In this document: piece after piece, positions 8,282 through 17,415 of the stretch
Position numbering within the stretch: the first letter of the stretch is position 1
Layout: the number at the start of each line of letters is the position of its first letter
Source: Gemmatimonadales bacterium
GTDB lineage: Bacteria; Gemmatimonadota; Gemmatimonadetes; Palauibacterales; Palauibacteraceae
Direction of reading: 5' to 3'
DNA: 64,000 nucleotides
NCBI GenBank assembly: GCA_009840115.1
Contig: VXOJ01000017.1
Span: 29,544-93,543, forward strand
Position numbers and translations under genes: made by a program
Notes under the pieces: generated by a model
Databases searched by the model: none
What the model was told of the DNA's origin: nothing
The model's input: the letters and a program-made list of their open reading frames with translations, nothing else

Positions 8282-8533
8282 ATGGACCGGATCTCGGTGC
8301 GCACGCTCTTCTTCGGCGTGTACGGCGAACTCGCCGCGCGCAGGGAGGGATCGGCGGAACTCGCGGCGGACAGCACCGTGGGCGACCTCGTCGAGACCCT
8401 GCGCGGACCGGGCGGGCTCGACTGGCTCCCGGAGAGGGTCGTCGTCGCCGTCAACCATAGTTACGCGGAGGCCGGCACGACCCTGTCCGACGGAGACGAG
8501 GTCGCGCTCATCCCCCCTGTTGCGGGGGGCTGA
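8282..8533 (+). CDS. moaD: Molybdopterin synthase sulfur carrier subunit MoaD
   Basis: Ubiquitin-like carrier whose C-terminal glycine is thiocarboxylated and donates sulfur to precursor Z in molybdopterin synthase. Seen: a beta-grasp-sized 83 aa protein with FFGVYGELAARR near the N-terminus, the DGDEVALIPPVAGG end, and the essential C-terminal Gly-Gly. Its 3' end overlaps the reading frame of moaE only in the upstream untranslated part; the moaE ATG lies 5 bases past this stop. Confidence 0.93.
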   Translation: MDRISVRTLFFGVYGELAARREGSAELAADSTVGDLVETLRGPGGLDWLPERVVVAVNHSYAEAGTTLSDGDEVALIPPVAGG

Positions 8534-8537
8534 GCCG

Positions 8538-9029
8538 ATGTCGAAGGCGGCAAACGGCCGCGTGCGGACATGGATCACCCGCGAAAGTCTGGACGACTTC
8601 GCGCAATTCGAGGATATTGTACGGGAGATCGGATCCGTGGAGGACGGCGCGCTGCTCTTTTTTCAGGGGCGGGTTCGCCGCACGAACCGCGGTCGCGCGG
8701 TGTCGCGCCTCGCGTACGACGCGTACGGAGAGATGGCGGAGCGGGAGCTGTCGGCCATCTGCCACGAGGCGCTGGAGCGGTTCGACGTGGGCTCCGTCGC
8801 CGCGGCCCACCGCGTGGGCGATCTCGGGCTGGGTGAGGTCAGCGTGGCGATCGCGGTCACGTCGGCCCACCGCGACGACGGCTACCGGGCGTCGCGGTGG
8901 ATTATCGAAACGATCAAGGTCAGACTGCCGATCTGGAAGCACGAGCACTACGAGGACGGCGAGTCCCACTGGGTGGGAGCCCCGGCCATGGAGGCGGAAG
9001 CCCCGGCCGGCGCCGCGCGGTTCGAGTAG
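8538..9029 (+). CDS. moaE: Molybdopterin synthase catalytic subunit MoaE
   Basis: Large subunit of molybdopterin synthase; with MoaD it inserts two sulfurs into cyclic pyranopterin to form molybdopterin. Seen: GALLFFQGRVRRTNRG near the N-terminus, the AHRVGDLGLGEVSVAIAV core, and the active-site Lys stretch TIKVRLPIWKHE. I use the ATG at 8538 (163 aa), with a GGGGGG tract upstream, rather than a TTG inside moaD. moaC, needed for the preceding step, is not in this window. Confidence 0.94.
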   Translation: MSKAANGRVRTWITRESLDDFAQFEDIVREIGSVEDGALLFFQGRVRRTNRGRAVSRLAYDAYGEMAERELSAICHEALERFDVGSVAAAHRVGDLGLGEVSVAIAVTSAHRDDGYRASRWIIETIKVRLPIWKHEHYEDGESHWVGAPAMEAEAPAGAARFE

Positions 9030-9108
9030 GGAGGTCTGGTCAGGGGCCGTCCGACGGACTTCGAGGCAGCCGGCCTCGGGCCCGGGCGCCCAAATCGAGG
9101 AGGACGCC

Positions 9109-9231
9109 ATGTTTAAGATGGTCCGCAACCTGCTGGTCGTCGCGATGATCGCGACGGTCTCGTTTGCCGGAGATTGTGGCGACGACGACGACAACATGAT
9201 GATGCAGGAAGGCGTCACGGTCATCGGCTAG
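9109..9231 (+). CDS. Tiny exported peptide with Asp/Met-rich tail
   Basis: A 40-residue open frame between moaE and moaA. It starts with MFKMVRNLLVVAMIATVSFA, which looks like a signal peptide or single membrane helix, followed by GDCGDDDDNMMMQEG. The start is supported by a good ribosome site (GAGGAGG, 9097-9103) six bases before the ATG. There is a cysteine after AGD but no proper lipobox. I know no family for it. A metal-binding or membrane peptide role would be speculation from the Asp/Met/Cys content. Confidence 0.55.
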   Translation: MFKMVRNLLVVAMIATVSFAGDCGDDDDNMMMQEGVTVIG

Positions 9232-9250
9232 CTGTCCGCCGGCGGGGATT

Positions 9251-9275
9251 CCGCGCGGCCACCACGGCTGCGCGG
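9251..9275 (+). other. Stable hairpin just upstream of moaA
   Basis: CCGCGCGGCC (9251-9260) and GGCTGCGCGG (9266-9275) pair over 10 bp, with one G-U in RNA and a 5-base loop, 22 bases before the moaA ATG. No T-run follows, so it is not a classical terminator. It may affect moaA translation or end the upstream message. Confidence 0.4.
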
Positions 9276-9297
9276 GGTCCCCGCACACTCACCGCTC

Positions 9298-10278
9298 ATG
9301 AAAGATCAATTCGGCCGCCGAATCCGGTACCTTCGGATCTCGGTCACGGACCGCTGCAACCTGCGCTGCACGTACTGCATGCCGGAGGAGGGGCTCGCCT
9401 GGATCCCCAAGCCCGAAATGCTCGCGTACGAGGAGATCGCCGAGATCGTGCGCCAGATGGCCGCGCTCGGGCTGGAACGGGTGCGGATCACGGGCGGCGA
9501 GCCGCTCGTCCGCAAGGATCTGCCGGATCTCGTGCGCATGATCGCCGCGGTCCCCGGCATCGACGACATCTCCCTCTCCACGAACGCCATCCTCCTGCCG
9601 CGTTTCGCGACGGCCCTCCGGGAAGCGGGGGTCGCGCGGGTGAACGTCAGCCTGGACACGCTCGACCGGGACGGGTTCGAGGAGATCGCCCGGCGGCCGG
9701 CGCGGCGCTTTGACGAGACGATGGAAGGCCTCCGGGCCGCCGAGGAGGCGGGCTTCGCTCCGATCAAGATCAACTGCGTCATCATGCGGGGCCTCAACGA
9801 CCACGAAGTCGTCGACTTCGCCGAGATCACGCGGGAGCGGCCGTGGCACGTACGCTTCATCGAACTCATGCCGGTGGGGGAGAACCTGCACCTCACCGAC
9901 CGGTTCATCTCGACCGATGAGGTGCTCGAGAAGATCCGCTCGATCGAGGACCTCCTGCCGGACCCGGGGCCGCGGGGGAACGGGCCCGCCGTGTACTACC
10001 GCTTCCCGGGCGGCGCCGGAACCGTGGGCGCGATCACACCCCTCTCCCACAACTACTGCGAACGCTGCAACCGCATGCGGCTGACCGCCGACGGGAAGCT
10101 GCGGACCTGCCTGTTCGGCGACCACGAGGTCGACCTGAAGGGTCCGCTGCGCGAGACGGGCCGCATCGAGGGCGCGGTGGCGGAGGCGCTCGCCGGGAAG
10201 CCGAAGCGCCACTACCTGGAACTGGGAACGGCGGCCGGCAGCGGCGGGCTCGCCGCCCTGAGTCAGGTCGGCGGATGA
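9298..10278 (+). CDS. moaA: GTP 3',8-cyclase MoaA
   Basis: Radical SAM enzyme that performs the first step of molybdenum cofactor synthesis, converting GTP to 3',8-cyclo-GTP. Seen: the SAM-cluster cysteines 20, 24 and 27 in RCNLRCTYCMPEEG, ITGGEPLVR downstream, the second-cluster cysteines 254, 257 and 271 in NYCERCNRMRL and RTCLFGD, and the C-terminal Gly-Gly that MoaA needs for activity. 326 aa is full length. The stop overlaps the start of the next small gene by four bases. Confidence 0.96.
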   Translation: MKDQFGRRIRYLRISVTDRCNLRCTYCMPEEGLAWIPKPEMLAYEEIAEIVRQMAALGLERVRITGGEPLVRKDLPDLVRMIAAVPGIDDISLSTNAILLPRFATALREAGVARVNVSLDTLDRDGFEEIARRPARRFDETMEGLRAAEEAGFAPIKINCVIMRGLNDHEVVDFAEITRERPWHVRFIELMPVGENLHLTDRFISTDEVLEKIRSIEDLLPDPGPRGNGPAVYYRFPGGAGTVGAITPLSHNYCERCNRMRLTADGKLRTCLFGDHEVDLKGPLRETGRIEGAVAEALAGKPKRHYLELGTAAGSGGLAALSQVGG

Positions 10279-10520
10279 CGAACTACGAGGAACGACTCCG
10301 GCACAGGGATCTGCTCGAACGGGCGACCGACCTGCGCAGGCGGCTCGAACTCGAAGACGGCGATTCCCCCATGCGGCGCGAGGAAGGGGCCGAACTGGCG
10401 GCCCTCCTCGAAGCCACGCTGGCCGAGATCAGTCCGGAGCGCTGGGACCGGGTCATGGAGACGATCGCCGGGGAGGCGGCGCGGAGGGCGGGCGCGGGCG
10501 CGGCCCCGATGTTCGACTGA
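10275..10520 (+). CDS. Small charged helical protein of unknown function
   Basis: An 81 aa protein with no recognised domain. It is almost entirely charged and helical in character (NYEERLRHRDLLERATDLRRR, then EEGAELAALLEATLAEI), with no signal or membrane segment. Its ATG overlaps the moaA stop as ATGA, so it is probably translated with moaA. Coding use matches its neighbours. Function unknown. Confidence 0.6.
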   Translation: MTNYEERLRHRDLLERATDLRRRLELEDGDSPMRREEGAELAALLEATLAEISPERWDRVMETIAGEAARRAGAGAAPMFD

Positions 10521-10530
10521 CCGTCTTCGC

Positions 10531-10920
10531 TTGACCGGCGCCGCTTCCCCGCACCGCAAACTCCTCGCGGCCGGGTGCCTGCTGGCGGGCCTCGGAGTCG
10601 CCGCCGGAGCGTTCGGCGCGCACTCGCTCGAAGGCCGCCTCTCGGCCGATGCCCTCGCGATCTTCGACACGGCGGCACGCTACCACATGCTGCACGCCCT
10701 GGGGCTCATCCTCCTCGGCCTCGCGGCGGCCCGCTGGCCGGATGCGGCGTGGCACTGTCCCGGCCTGCTCATGCTGTGTGGCATCGCGGTGTTCAGCGGA
10801 ACGCTCTACGCCCTCGCCCTGTCCGGAATCGGCTGGCTCGGCGCGATCACGCCCATCGGCGGCGCCGCCCTCATCGCCGCCTGGATCTGGGCGGCCTGGC
10901 TCGCCCTCACCCACCCCTGA
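10531..10920 (+). CDS. DUF423-family membrane protein
   Basis: A 129 aa inner-membrane protein with four predicted hydrophobic helices. The conserved DUF423 features are visible: AAGAFGAHSLEG after the first helix, ARYHMLHALGLILLG in the second, GIAVFSGTLYAL in the third, and GAITPIGGAALIAAW in the fourth. The biochemical role of the family is unknown. The start is TTG at 10531, with no clear ribosome site, so the N-terminus is provisional. It may end the moa transcript. Confidence 0.85.
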   Translation: MTGAASPHRKLLAAGCLLAGLGVAAGAFGAHSLEGRLSADALAIFDTAARYHMLHALGLILLGLAAARWPDAAWHCPGLLMLCGIAVFSGTLYALALSGIGWLGAITPIGGAALIAAWIWAAWLALTHP

Positions 10921-10945
10921 CGCACCCGCTCCGCTCCGCGCCCCC

Positions 10946-10975
10946 TTGACGTGCGCGTAGGTTCACTCGATAGAA
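10946..10975 (+). promoter_or_regulatory. Possible promoter for dcd
   Basis: A good TTGACG (10946-10951) is followed after 18 bases by ATAGAA (10970-10975). The -35 is strong but the -10 does not fit the TANNTT form seen elsewhere. It lies 41 bases before the dcd start. Confidence 0.35.
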
Positions 10976-11015
10976 GTTGGGCCGCGAGCGGCCGTGCCCC
11001 CAACCGAGAGGTCCG

Positions 11016-11570
11016 ATGGCGATCAAGAGTGACGGCTGGATTCGGCGCATGGCGCGCGGTCATGGGATGATCGAACCCTTCGCCGACCGCCAGGTGCGCG
11101 ACGGCGTCATCTCCTACGGCGTCAGCAGCTACGGCTACGACATGCGGGTCGCCGACGAATTCCGGATCTTCCACAACGCGCTCTTCCCGGTCGTCGACCC
11201 CAAGAAGTTCGACGAGCGCTCCTTCCTCGAGTACTCGGGCGACGTCTGCATCATCCCCCCGAACTCCTTCGCCCTCGCGCGCTCGATCGAGTACTTCCGG
11301 ATTCCGCGCAACATCCTCACGATCTGCGTGGGGAAGAGCACCTACGCGCGCTGCGGCCTCATCGTGAACGTCACGCCCTTCGAACCGGAGTGGGAGGGGC
11401 ACGTGACGCTCGAGATCTCGAACACGACGCCGCTCCCGGCCCGCGTGTACGCGAACGAGGGGATCGCCCAGGTCCTCTTCTTCGAGTCCGACGAGGTCTG
11501 CGAGGTCAGCTACGCGGACAAGGCCGGAAAGTACCAGGGCCAGACCGGAGTCACCCCGCCGAAGCTCTGA
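11016..11570 (+). CDS. dcd: dCTP deaminase
   Basis: Deaminates dCTP to dUTP, the main route to thymidylate precursors in many Gram-negative bacteria; cytosolic homotrimer. Seen: [10 protein letters not shown] at the N-terminus, [11 protein letters not shown], the [10 protein letters not shown] segment, and the catalytic region [19 protein letters not shown] followed by [14 protein letters not shown] chose the ATG at 11016 (184 aa) as it gives the normal family N-terminus. The gene converges on the hydrolase gene, with 16 bases between. Confidence 0.95.
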   Translation: MAIKSDGWIRRMARGHGMIEPFADRQVRDGVISYGVSSYGYDMRVADEFRIFHNALFPVVDPKKFDERSFLEYSGDVCIIPPNSFALARSIEYFRIPRNILTICVGKSTYARCGLIVNVTPFEPEWEGHVTLEISNTTPLPARVYANEGIAQVLFFESDEVCEVSYADKAGKYQGQTGVTPPKL

Positions 11571-11586
11571 CTCCTCGGCGAGGGGA

Positions 11587-12417
11587 CTATGGCGTGAACC
11601 CGGTGGCGAGTTCGGCGAGGAGGCGGGTCAGGAGGCGGGGGTGTTGTTCGGTCAGGACATGGCCGCCGTCGGGGGACAGGGTGAAGCCGCAGTCGAGGCG
11701 GGCGGCCAGGCGCCTCGCCGCTTCGACGGGGATCCTCGGGTCGTGGGCGCCCGTCACGACGTGGGCGGCGACGGGGCGGCGGGGCATGCGATCCTCGAGT
11801 TCCGCCGGATGCCAGTCGGCGAGGATGCGCAGGAGCGTGCGGGCGCGCGCCGGGCTCGCCCACGGCCGCGCGTAGGCGGCGACCAGCTCCGAGGGGGCCC
11901 GGAAGGCGGGGCCGCACGCCCGCTTCAGGACCAGGTGCCCCAGCGGCGCGTAAAGCGGCGCGAGGAGGCTTCCGACCCCCCGCCGCACCGCGGATGACCG
12001 CAGCAGCCGCAGGATGGCCGGACTCCGGATTTCCGGCGTGACCGGGTTCGAGAGCAGGAGACCGCCGATGTCCGGTTCCGCCTCCGCGAGTGCGAGCGCG
12101 ATGGCCGCCCCCTGCGAGTGTCCCGCGACGAGTCGCGGCCGGGGGCCGTCCGGCGACAGCGCCCGCACCACCGCGCGAACCCGCCGCACCTCGTCATCCA
12201 GCGTGTAGGAGAGTTCCGCCCGCGCGTCCGAGGCGCCCCGGCCAGGCAGGTCGAGAAGCCAGCATTCCCACCCCTGATGTGCCTCGGCGAAGCGTTCGGC
12301 GACGGGCCGCCACGCCCGCCCGTGGGCGCTGATCCCGTGCAGGAAGAGGACGGGGCGCCCCGCGCCCAGAACGGTCACGCGCACGGTGCCGTCGCCGATC
12401 GTCACATTCCGCACCAC
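11587..12417 (-). CDS. Alpha/beta-fold hydrolase
   Basis: Predicted esterase or peptidase-like hydrolase, about 276 aa. Seen: the oxyanion strand LFLHGISAHGRAW, the nucleophile elbow AGHSQGAAIALAL with its serine, a lid region, the acid in VTGAHDPRIPVE, and the catalytic His in SPDGGHVLTEQHP. The frame is open far upstream, but the protein homologous in character begins at one of three GTG codons (12417, 12414 or 12405), none with a clear ribosome site. It is divergent from nuoA. The substrate is unknown. Confidence 0.82.
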   Translation of the reverse strand: MVRNVTIGDGTVRVTVLGAGRPVLFLHGISAHGRAWRPVAERFAEAHQGWECWLLDLPGRGASDARAELSYTLDDEVRRVRAVVRALSPDGPRPRLVAGHSQGAAIALALAEAEPDIGGLLLSNPVTPEIRSPAILRLLRSSAVRRGVGSLLAPLYAPLGHLVLKRACGPAFRAPSELVAAYARPWASPARARTLLRILADWHPAELEDRMPRRPVAAHVVTGAHDPRIPVEAARRLAARLDCGFTLSPDGGHVLTEQHPRLLTRLLAELATGFTP

Positions 12418-12468
12418 AGGCCGCTTTCGACTCACTCGCTCCCTCTGCTTTCCGAGGCCAAATACCGC

Positions 12469-12497
12469 TTGCCGCTCATACCCCTCCGCGATACCTT
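12469..12497 (+). promoter_or_regulatory. Predicted promoter of the nuo operon
   Basis: TTGCCG (12469-12474), a 17-base spacer and TACCTT (12492-12497) followed by CGC. Transcription would begin near 12504, leaving about 50 bases before nuoA. No other likely promoter lies between here and nuoN. Confidence 0.5.
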
Positions 12498-12552
12498 CGC
12501 GGCGCGGGAAAGTGAAGAAATTCACAAGCTCGCACGAGAGGAGCGAACCCCC

Positions 12553-12909
12553 TTGCTCGACCCATATCTCGGCATCCTGATCCTCGCGTTGGTCGGCGTG
12601 CTGAACGCGGCCGCGATGATGGGCGTATCGCATTTCGTGGGCTCCCGGCGACCGACTCCGGTGAAGGCGAGCCCGTACGAGTCGGGGATTCCCCCGCTCG
12701 GGACGACGCGGGAGCGGTTCTCGGTCAATTTCTACATCGTGGCGATGCTCTTCATCGTCCTCGATATCGAGACGCTCTTCCTCATTCCGTGGGCCGCGAT
12801 CTTCCGGGATCTGGGGATGGTCGGGTTCGTGGAGATCACGGCGTTCCTCTCCGTGCTCGGCGTCGGACTCGTGTACGCGTGGAAGAAGGGGGCCCTCGAA
12901 TGGGACTGA
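12553..12909 (+). CDS. nuoA: NADH-quinone oxidoreductase subunit A
   Basis: Small membrane subunit of respiratory complex I at the junction of the arms. Seen: three transmembrane helices and the conserved loop [20 protein letters not shown], then [13 protein letters not shown] chose the TTG at 12553 (118 aa) because it starts right at the first helix and is preceded by AGAGGAG at about 12537-12543. First gene of a nuoA-N operon. Confidence 0.93.
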   Translation: MLDPYLGILILALVGVLNAAAMMGVSHFVGSRRPTPVKASPYESGIPPLGTTRERFSVNFYIVAMLFIVLDIETLFLIPWAAIFRDLGMVGFVEITAFLSVLGVGLVYAWKKGALEWD

Positions 12910-12934
12910 ACCCGGGACCGGGCGGGCAGACACG

Positions 12935-13642
12935 ATGAGAACCCTCGATACGCTTCCGCCCGGCGCGCACCCGGACGCCAACCCCGGCGAACTCGACACC
13001 GGCATTCCGCACAACTGGATGACGACGAAGCTCGACTACGTCGTCAACTGGGCGCGCCGCAACTCGCTGTGGCCCATGCCGTTCGGGACCGCCTGCTGCG
13101 CGATCGAGATGATGGCCTCCGCCGCGAGCAAGTACGACATCGGCCGCTTCGGGATGGAGCGCATGTCGTTCAGCCCGCGGCAGGCGGACCTGATGATCGT
13201 CGCCGGCCGGGTCACCTACAAGCTGGCCCCGGTCCTGCGCCGGGTGTGGGACCAGATGCCGCAGCCCAAGTGGTGCGTGTCCATGGGCGCGTGCGCGAGT
13301 TCCGGCGGGATGTTCGACAACTACACGATCGTCCAGGGCATCGACACGATCGTGCCGGTCGACGTCTACGTCCCGGGCTGCCCGCCACGGCCGGAAGGGC
13401 TCATCTACGGACTCCTCATGATCCAGGAGAAGATCAAGGGAGAGTCGCTGGCCGATCCCCGGGCGCGGGACGAGGCGCCGGAGGCGGTCGGACGCCCGAA
13501 CCTGCCCCCGGAAACGATCGAACTCGTGGCCCAGCCGTTCGGCAACTCGACGAACCAGAACCGGATGAGCGGGCTCGGCCCGACCTCCGCGCTGGCGCGC
13601 TCCCGCGACCGGCGCGAACGCCGCCTGGAACACCGGGATTGA
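12935..13642 (+). CDS. nuoB: NADH-quinone oxidoreductase subunit B
   Basis: Carries iron-sulfur cluster N2, the last cluster before quinone. Seen: the paired cysteines in [11 protein letters not shown], the third in [12 protein letters not shown] and the fourth in [12 protein letters not shown]. At 235 aa it is longer than many NuoB proteins, because of a ~20 residue N-terminal lead and a ~50 residue Pro/Arg-rich tail after the conserved IQEKIKGE. Peripheral arm, cytoplasmic side. Confidence 0.96.
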   Translation: MRTLDTLPPGAHPDANPGELDTGIPHNWMTTKLDYVVNWARRNSLWPMPFGTACCAIEMMASAASKYDIGRFGMERMSFSPRQADLMIVAGRVTYKLAPVLRRVWDQMPQPKWCVSMGACASSGGMFDNYTIVQGIDTIVPVDVYVPGCPPRPEGLIYGLLMIQEKIKGESLADPRARDEAPEAVGRPNLPPETIELVAQPFGNSTNQNRMSGLGPTSALARSRDRRERRLEHRD

Positions 13643-13658
13643 GCGGAGCGCTCCGCCG

Positions 13659-15545
13659 TTGACGACCGCAACGACGACCGCGCCTCCGCGCATGGTGCGG
13701 GGCTCGTCCCTCGACGGGGAAGCGGCGAGCCATCCCTCGGTCCGCGCCCTTCGCGAACGCTTCGGGGAGGGCGTCAGGCGCGTGGAGAGCGACGCAGTCG
13801 GCTATCCCGTCGTGTGGATCGATCCCGCCATCAACGCCGAGGCGCTCCGCTTCCTCCGTGAGACGCCCGACCAGGCGTACGATCTGCTCGCGGACCTCAT
13901 GGGGGCGCACGCGGGGATCGGGGCCCCGATCCAGGTGTGGTACCAGCTCTGGTCCATGGCGCACGGCCGCCAGCTCCGAGTCGCGTGCGAAGTGCCGATG
14001 CACGACCTCGAACTGGACAGCGTCACCGACCAGTGGCTCGCCGCGGACTGGCTCGAACGCGAGGTGTGGGACATGTACGGCGTGAGCTTCCGCGGCCATC
14101 CGGACCTGCGCCGCATCCTCATGCCGGAGAACTACGAGGAGGGGTTCCCGCTCCGGAAGGACTTCCCGCTCCGCGGCCGCTTCAGCCGCTCCGCGCAGGT
14201 GAGCCGCGCGCTCTCCCGCGACCTCATCGACATGTACGCTGTCGAGGAGCTGGAGCTGGCGGGCTACGCCGTCACCGAGGAGGGAGAGGTGCGGGATCCG
14301 TCGGAGGGCGCGGCGGAGGGGGGTGCGCCCGGCGGCATCCGCGACGTGAGCCCGGAGGAGCAGCCCGAGGACGCGCTCGAGGGCGCGCCCATCCTCATCA
14401 ACATGGGGCCGCAGCACCCGGCCACGCACGGCGTCCTCCGGCTCGTCCTCCAGCTCGACGGCGAGCGCATCGTGCGCTGCTCCCCCCACATCGGATACCT
14501 GCACACGGGCTTCGAGAAGACGTGCGAATACCGCGAGTGGAACCAGTGCGTCCCCTACACGGACCGCATGGACTACCTCGCGCCGATGCTCTACAACATC
14601 GGCTTCGCCGGAGCGGTCGAAGCGCTCCTCGACGTCGAGATCACGGAGCGGTGCCGCGTCGTCCGCGTCATCCTCGGCGAGTTGAACCGCATCCTCGGCC
14701 ACCTCCTGTGGCTGGGCACGACGGCGATCGATATCGGCGCCTTCTCCGTCTTCCTCTACACCTTCCAGGAGCGCGAGCGGATCTACAACCTGCACGAGGC
14801 GTACACGGGGGGCCGGATCACGACCTCCGTCACGCGCGTCGGCGGGATGATGGCGGACCTGCCCGTGGGCTGGACGGCGGCGGCGCGGGACTTCGCGGCG
14901 ACCTTCCCGGAGACGCTGGACGAGGTCGAGCGGCTCCTGTCGCGCAACGCGATCTGGCAGGGTCGCACCATGGACATCGGCGTCCTCTCCGCGGAGAAGG
15001 CCGTGAGCTACGGCGTCACCGGACCCACCCTGCGCGCGAGCGGCGTGGCCTACGACGTGCGGAAGGCGCGCCCCTACCTCGGCTACGAGGAGTACGACTT
15101 CGACGTGCCCGTGGGGACCGAGGGCGACGTCTACGACCGCTATCTCGTGCGGGTGGAGGAGATGCGGCAGAGCGTCCGCATCATCGAACAGGCGCTGGAC
15201 GGGCTCCCCGGCGGCCCGATCAACATCGACGACTACCGGATCGTCCTCCCCCCGAAGGGCGAGGCGATGGGGTCGATCGACACGATGATCTCGCACTTCA
15301 AGCTCGTGATGGAGGGCGTCCGCGTGCCGGCCGGCGAGACGTGGTACTCCATCGAAAGCTCGAAGGGGGAACTGGGGTTCGGGATCATCTCCGACGGCGG
15401 CACGAAGCCCGTGCGCTGCCGTTTCCGCGGCCCGTCGTTCATCAACATCGCGTCGCTCCCGGAACTCGTGAAGGACGAACTCGTCGCGGATGTCGTCGCG
15501 ATCAACGCCTCGCTCGACGTCGTGCTCGGAGAGATCGACCGGTGA
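13659..15545 (+). CDS. nuoCD: Fused NADH-quinone oxidoreductase subunits C and D
   Basis: Two complex I subunits in one 628 aa chain. Residues about 30-200 are NuoC-like, with [20 protein letters not shown]; a charged linker of roughly 40 residues follows; residues about 243-628 are NuoD, with [40 protein letters not shown] and the C-terminal quinone-site region. The fusion is known from E. coli and some other phyla. The start is TTG at 13659, with a later in-frame ATG possible. The stop overlaps the nuoE GTG as GTGA. Confidence 0.95.
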   Translation: MTTATTTAPPRMVRGSSLDGEAASHPSVRALRERFGEGVRRVESDAVGYPVVWIDPAINAEALRFLRETPDQAYDLLADLMGAHAGIGAPIQVWYQLWSMAHGRQLRVACEVPMHDLELDSVTDQWLAADWLEREVWDMYGVSFRGHPDLRRILMPENYEEGFPLRKDFPLRGRFSRSAQVSRALSRDLIDMYAVEELELAGYAVTEEGEVRDPSEGAAEGGAPGGIRDVSPEEQPEDALEGAPILINMGPQHPATHGVLRLVLQLDGERIVRCSPHIGYLHTGFEKTCEYREWNQCVPYTDRMDYLAPMLYNIGFAGAVEALLDVEITERCRVVRVILGELNRILGHLLWLGTTAIDIGAFSVFLYTFQERERIYNLHEAYTGGRITTSVTRVGGMMADLPVGWTAAARDFAATFPETLDEVERLLSRNAIWQGRTMDIGVLSAEKAVSYGVTGPTLRASGVAYDVRKARPYLGYEEYDFDVPVGTEGDVYDRYLVRVEEMRQSVRIIEQALDGLPGGPINIDDYRIVLPPKGEAMGSIDTMISHFKLVMEGVRVPAGETWYSIESSKGELGFGIISDGGTKPVRCRFRGPSFINIASLPELVKDELVADVVAINASLDVVLGEIDR

Positions 15546-16126
15546 GCCGGCGCATCCACCCCGCGGTCGTCGGCGCGCAGCCCTTCCAGTTGACGGCGAG
15601 GGAGACGTTCGACGGTCCCATCTTCGAGACGGCGGAGGGGAAGCACCGGCTGGAGGCGGCCCTTTCCCGCTATCCGACGAAGCAGGCCGCGCTCCTCCCC
15701 ATGCTCGGCTTCGTGCAGTCGGTGAAGGGGTGGATCGAGCCCGCGGACATGGTCGAGGTCGCCGAGGCGCTGGACCTGACCCCGGCCTACGTCCACTCGA
15801 TCGCGACCTTCTACACGATGTACAGCAAGCACCCGGTCGGACGTCACTTCGTCCAGGTGTGCACGAACATCTCCTGCCACCTGAACCGGGCCGAGGAGGT
15901 GCTGCGCGGCTTCCTCGCCGAGACGGGGACGCGGGAGGGCGAGATCTCCGAGGATGGGGAGTTCACCGTGATCGAGGCGGAATGTCTCGGCGCGTGCGGG
16001 TTCGCGACCGTCGTGCAGGTCAACGACCGCTACCTCGAGGACGTGACGCCGGAGCGCGTGCCCGAGATCGTGGCCGGCCTGCGCGGATCACGCGACGGCG
16101 GGTCGGAGGCGGGGGACGGCGCATGA
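15542..16126 (+). CDS. nuoE: NADH-quinone oxidoreductase subunit E
   Basis: Thioredoxin-like [2Fe-2S] protein (cluster N1a) of the NADH dehydrogenase module. Seen: a C-x4-C pair in VCTNISCHL and a C-x3-C pair in ECLGACGFA, and the helical lead [13 protein letters not shown]. 194 aa. It starts at GTG overlapping the nuoCD stop, and its own stop overlaps the nuoF ATG. Confidence 0.95.
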   Translation: MSRRIHPAVVGAQPFQLTARETFDGPIFETAEGKHRLEAALSRYPTKQAALLPMLGFVQSVKGWIEPADMVEVAEALDLTPAYVHSIATFYTMYSKHPVGRHFVQVCTNISCHLNRAEEVLRGFLAETGTREGEISEDGEFTVIEAECLGACGFATVVQVNDRYLEDVTPERVPEIVAGLRGSRDGGSEAGDGA

Positions 16127-17412
16127 GCTTTCCCCACCGGAGCGACCTCGAGGTCACGACGCGGCTGTCGCGCCACCAGGGCGAGGCCGAGGCGCGCACG
16201 CTCGACGGCTGGCGCGCCCGGGGCGGCTACGAGGCGCTCCGGCGCTCCCTCGACATGTCGCCCGCCGAGATCACCGAGGTCGTGAAGGACTCCGGCCTCC
16301 GCGGGCGCGGCGGCGCCGGCTTCCCGACGGGGCTCAAGTGGAGCTTCATGCCGAAGGACGACGGCAAGCCGCACTACCTGTGCTGCAACGCGGACGAGTC
16401 CGAGCCGGGCGCCTTCAAGGATCGCGAGGTCATCCGCTGGACGCCGCACCTCCTCATTGAGGGCTGCCTCATCGCGTCGCGCGCGATCGGGGCCGAGCAC
16501 GCCTACATCTACGTGCGGGGCGAGTTCTTCGAGGAAACGCAGGTGCTGAACGCCGCGGTCGTCGAGGCGTACGAAGCCGGTCTCGCGGGGGAGGGAATCC
16601 TGGGCTCGTCGTGGTCCTGCGACGTGACGATCCACGCCGGGGCAGGGGCGTACATCGCCGGCGAGGAGACCGGCCTCATGAACTCGCTCATGGGGAACCG
16701 CGCGGAACCCTGGGCCAAGCCGCCCTTCCCGGCGCAGGCCGGAGCGTTCGGGATGCCGACGACGGTGAACAACGTCGAGACGCTCGCGGCGGTCCCCATG
16801 ATCCTCGAGAACGGCGCGGACTGGTACCGGCAGTGGGGGAGCGAGCAGTCGCCCGGCACCAAACTGTGGAGCTGCTCGGGCCACCTCGTGCGCCCCGGCA
16901 ACTACGAGTTCGCGCTCGGGCTCCCGCTGAGCGACATCATCTTCGACGCCTGCGGCGGCACGCCCTCGGGCAAGCCGGTGAAGGCCGTGATCCCGGGCGG
17001 GTCGTCCACGGCGTTCCTGAGCGGAGACGAACTGGACTGCGCGACGACGTACGAGGGGCTCGCGGAGGCGGGCAGCGCCCTCGGCACCGCCTCGCCGATC
17101 GTGATGGACGAGGACACCGACATCGTCGCGGCCATGCGGCGGATCGCGCAGTTCTACGCGCACGAGTCGTGCGGCCAGTGCGTGCAGTGCCGCGAGGGCA
17201 CGTCGTGGGTCGTCCGCATCCTGCAGCGCATCGAGGCGGGCGATGGCCGCCCGAGCGACATCGACACGCTGTACGAGCTGTGCGAGCAGATGACGGGACG
17301 CACGATCTGCGTGCTCGCGGACAGCGTCGTGTTCCCGCTCGAGTCCTCGCTCGACAAGTTCCGCGCCGACTACGAGGCGCTGATGAAGCCTTCTCTGGTC
17401 GCGGCGGGGTGA
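16123..17412 (+). CDS. nuoF: NADH-quinone oxidoreductase subunit F
   Basis: Binds NADH, FMN and the N3 [4Fe-4S] cluster; entry point of electrons. Seen: the NADH-binding GLRGRGGAGFPTG, the FMN-binding NADESEPGAFKDR, the GAYIAGEETGLMNSL segment, and the cluster motif ESCGQCVQCREGT with the fourth Cys further down in GRTICVLAD. 429 aa, full length. Overlaps nuoE by four bases and precedes nuoG by three. Confidence 0.96.
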   Translation: MSFPHRSDLEVTTRLSRHQGEAEARTLDGWRARGGYEALRRSLDMSPAEITEVVKDSGLRGRGGAGFPTGLKWSFMPKDDGKPHYLCCNADESEPGAFKDREVIRWTPHLLIEGCLIASRAIGAEHAYIYVRGEFFEETQVLNAAVVEAYEAGLAGEGILGSSWSCDVTIHAGAGAYIAGEETGLMNSLMGNRAEPWAKPPFPAQAGAFGMPTTVNNVETLAAVPMILENGADWYRQWGSEQSPGTKLWSCSGHLVRPGNYEFALGLPLSDIIFDACGGTPSGKPVKAVIPGGSSTAFLSGDELDCATTYEGLAEAGSALGTASPIVMDEDTDIVAAMRRIAQFYAHESCGQCVQCREGTSWVVRILQRIEAGDGRPSDIDTLYELCEQMTGRTICVLADSVVFPLESSLDKFRADYEALMKPSLVAAG

Positions 17413-17415
17413 GGC

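Noticed and set aside
9251..9275. A molybdenum-cofactor riboswitch before moaA
   Set aside because: Only a single short hairpin is present. The larger multi-stem Moco motif is not visible, and the gap is too short to hold it.
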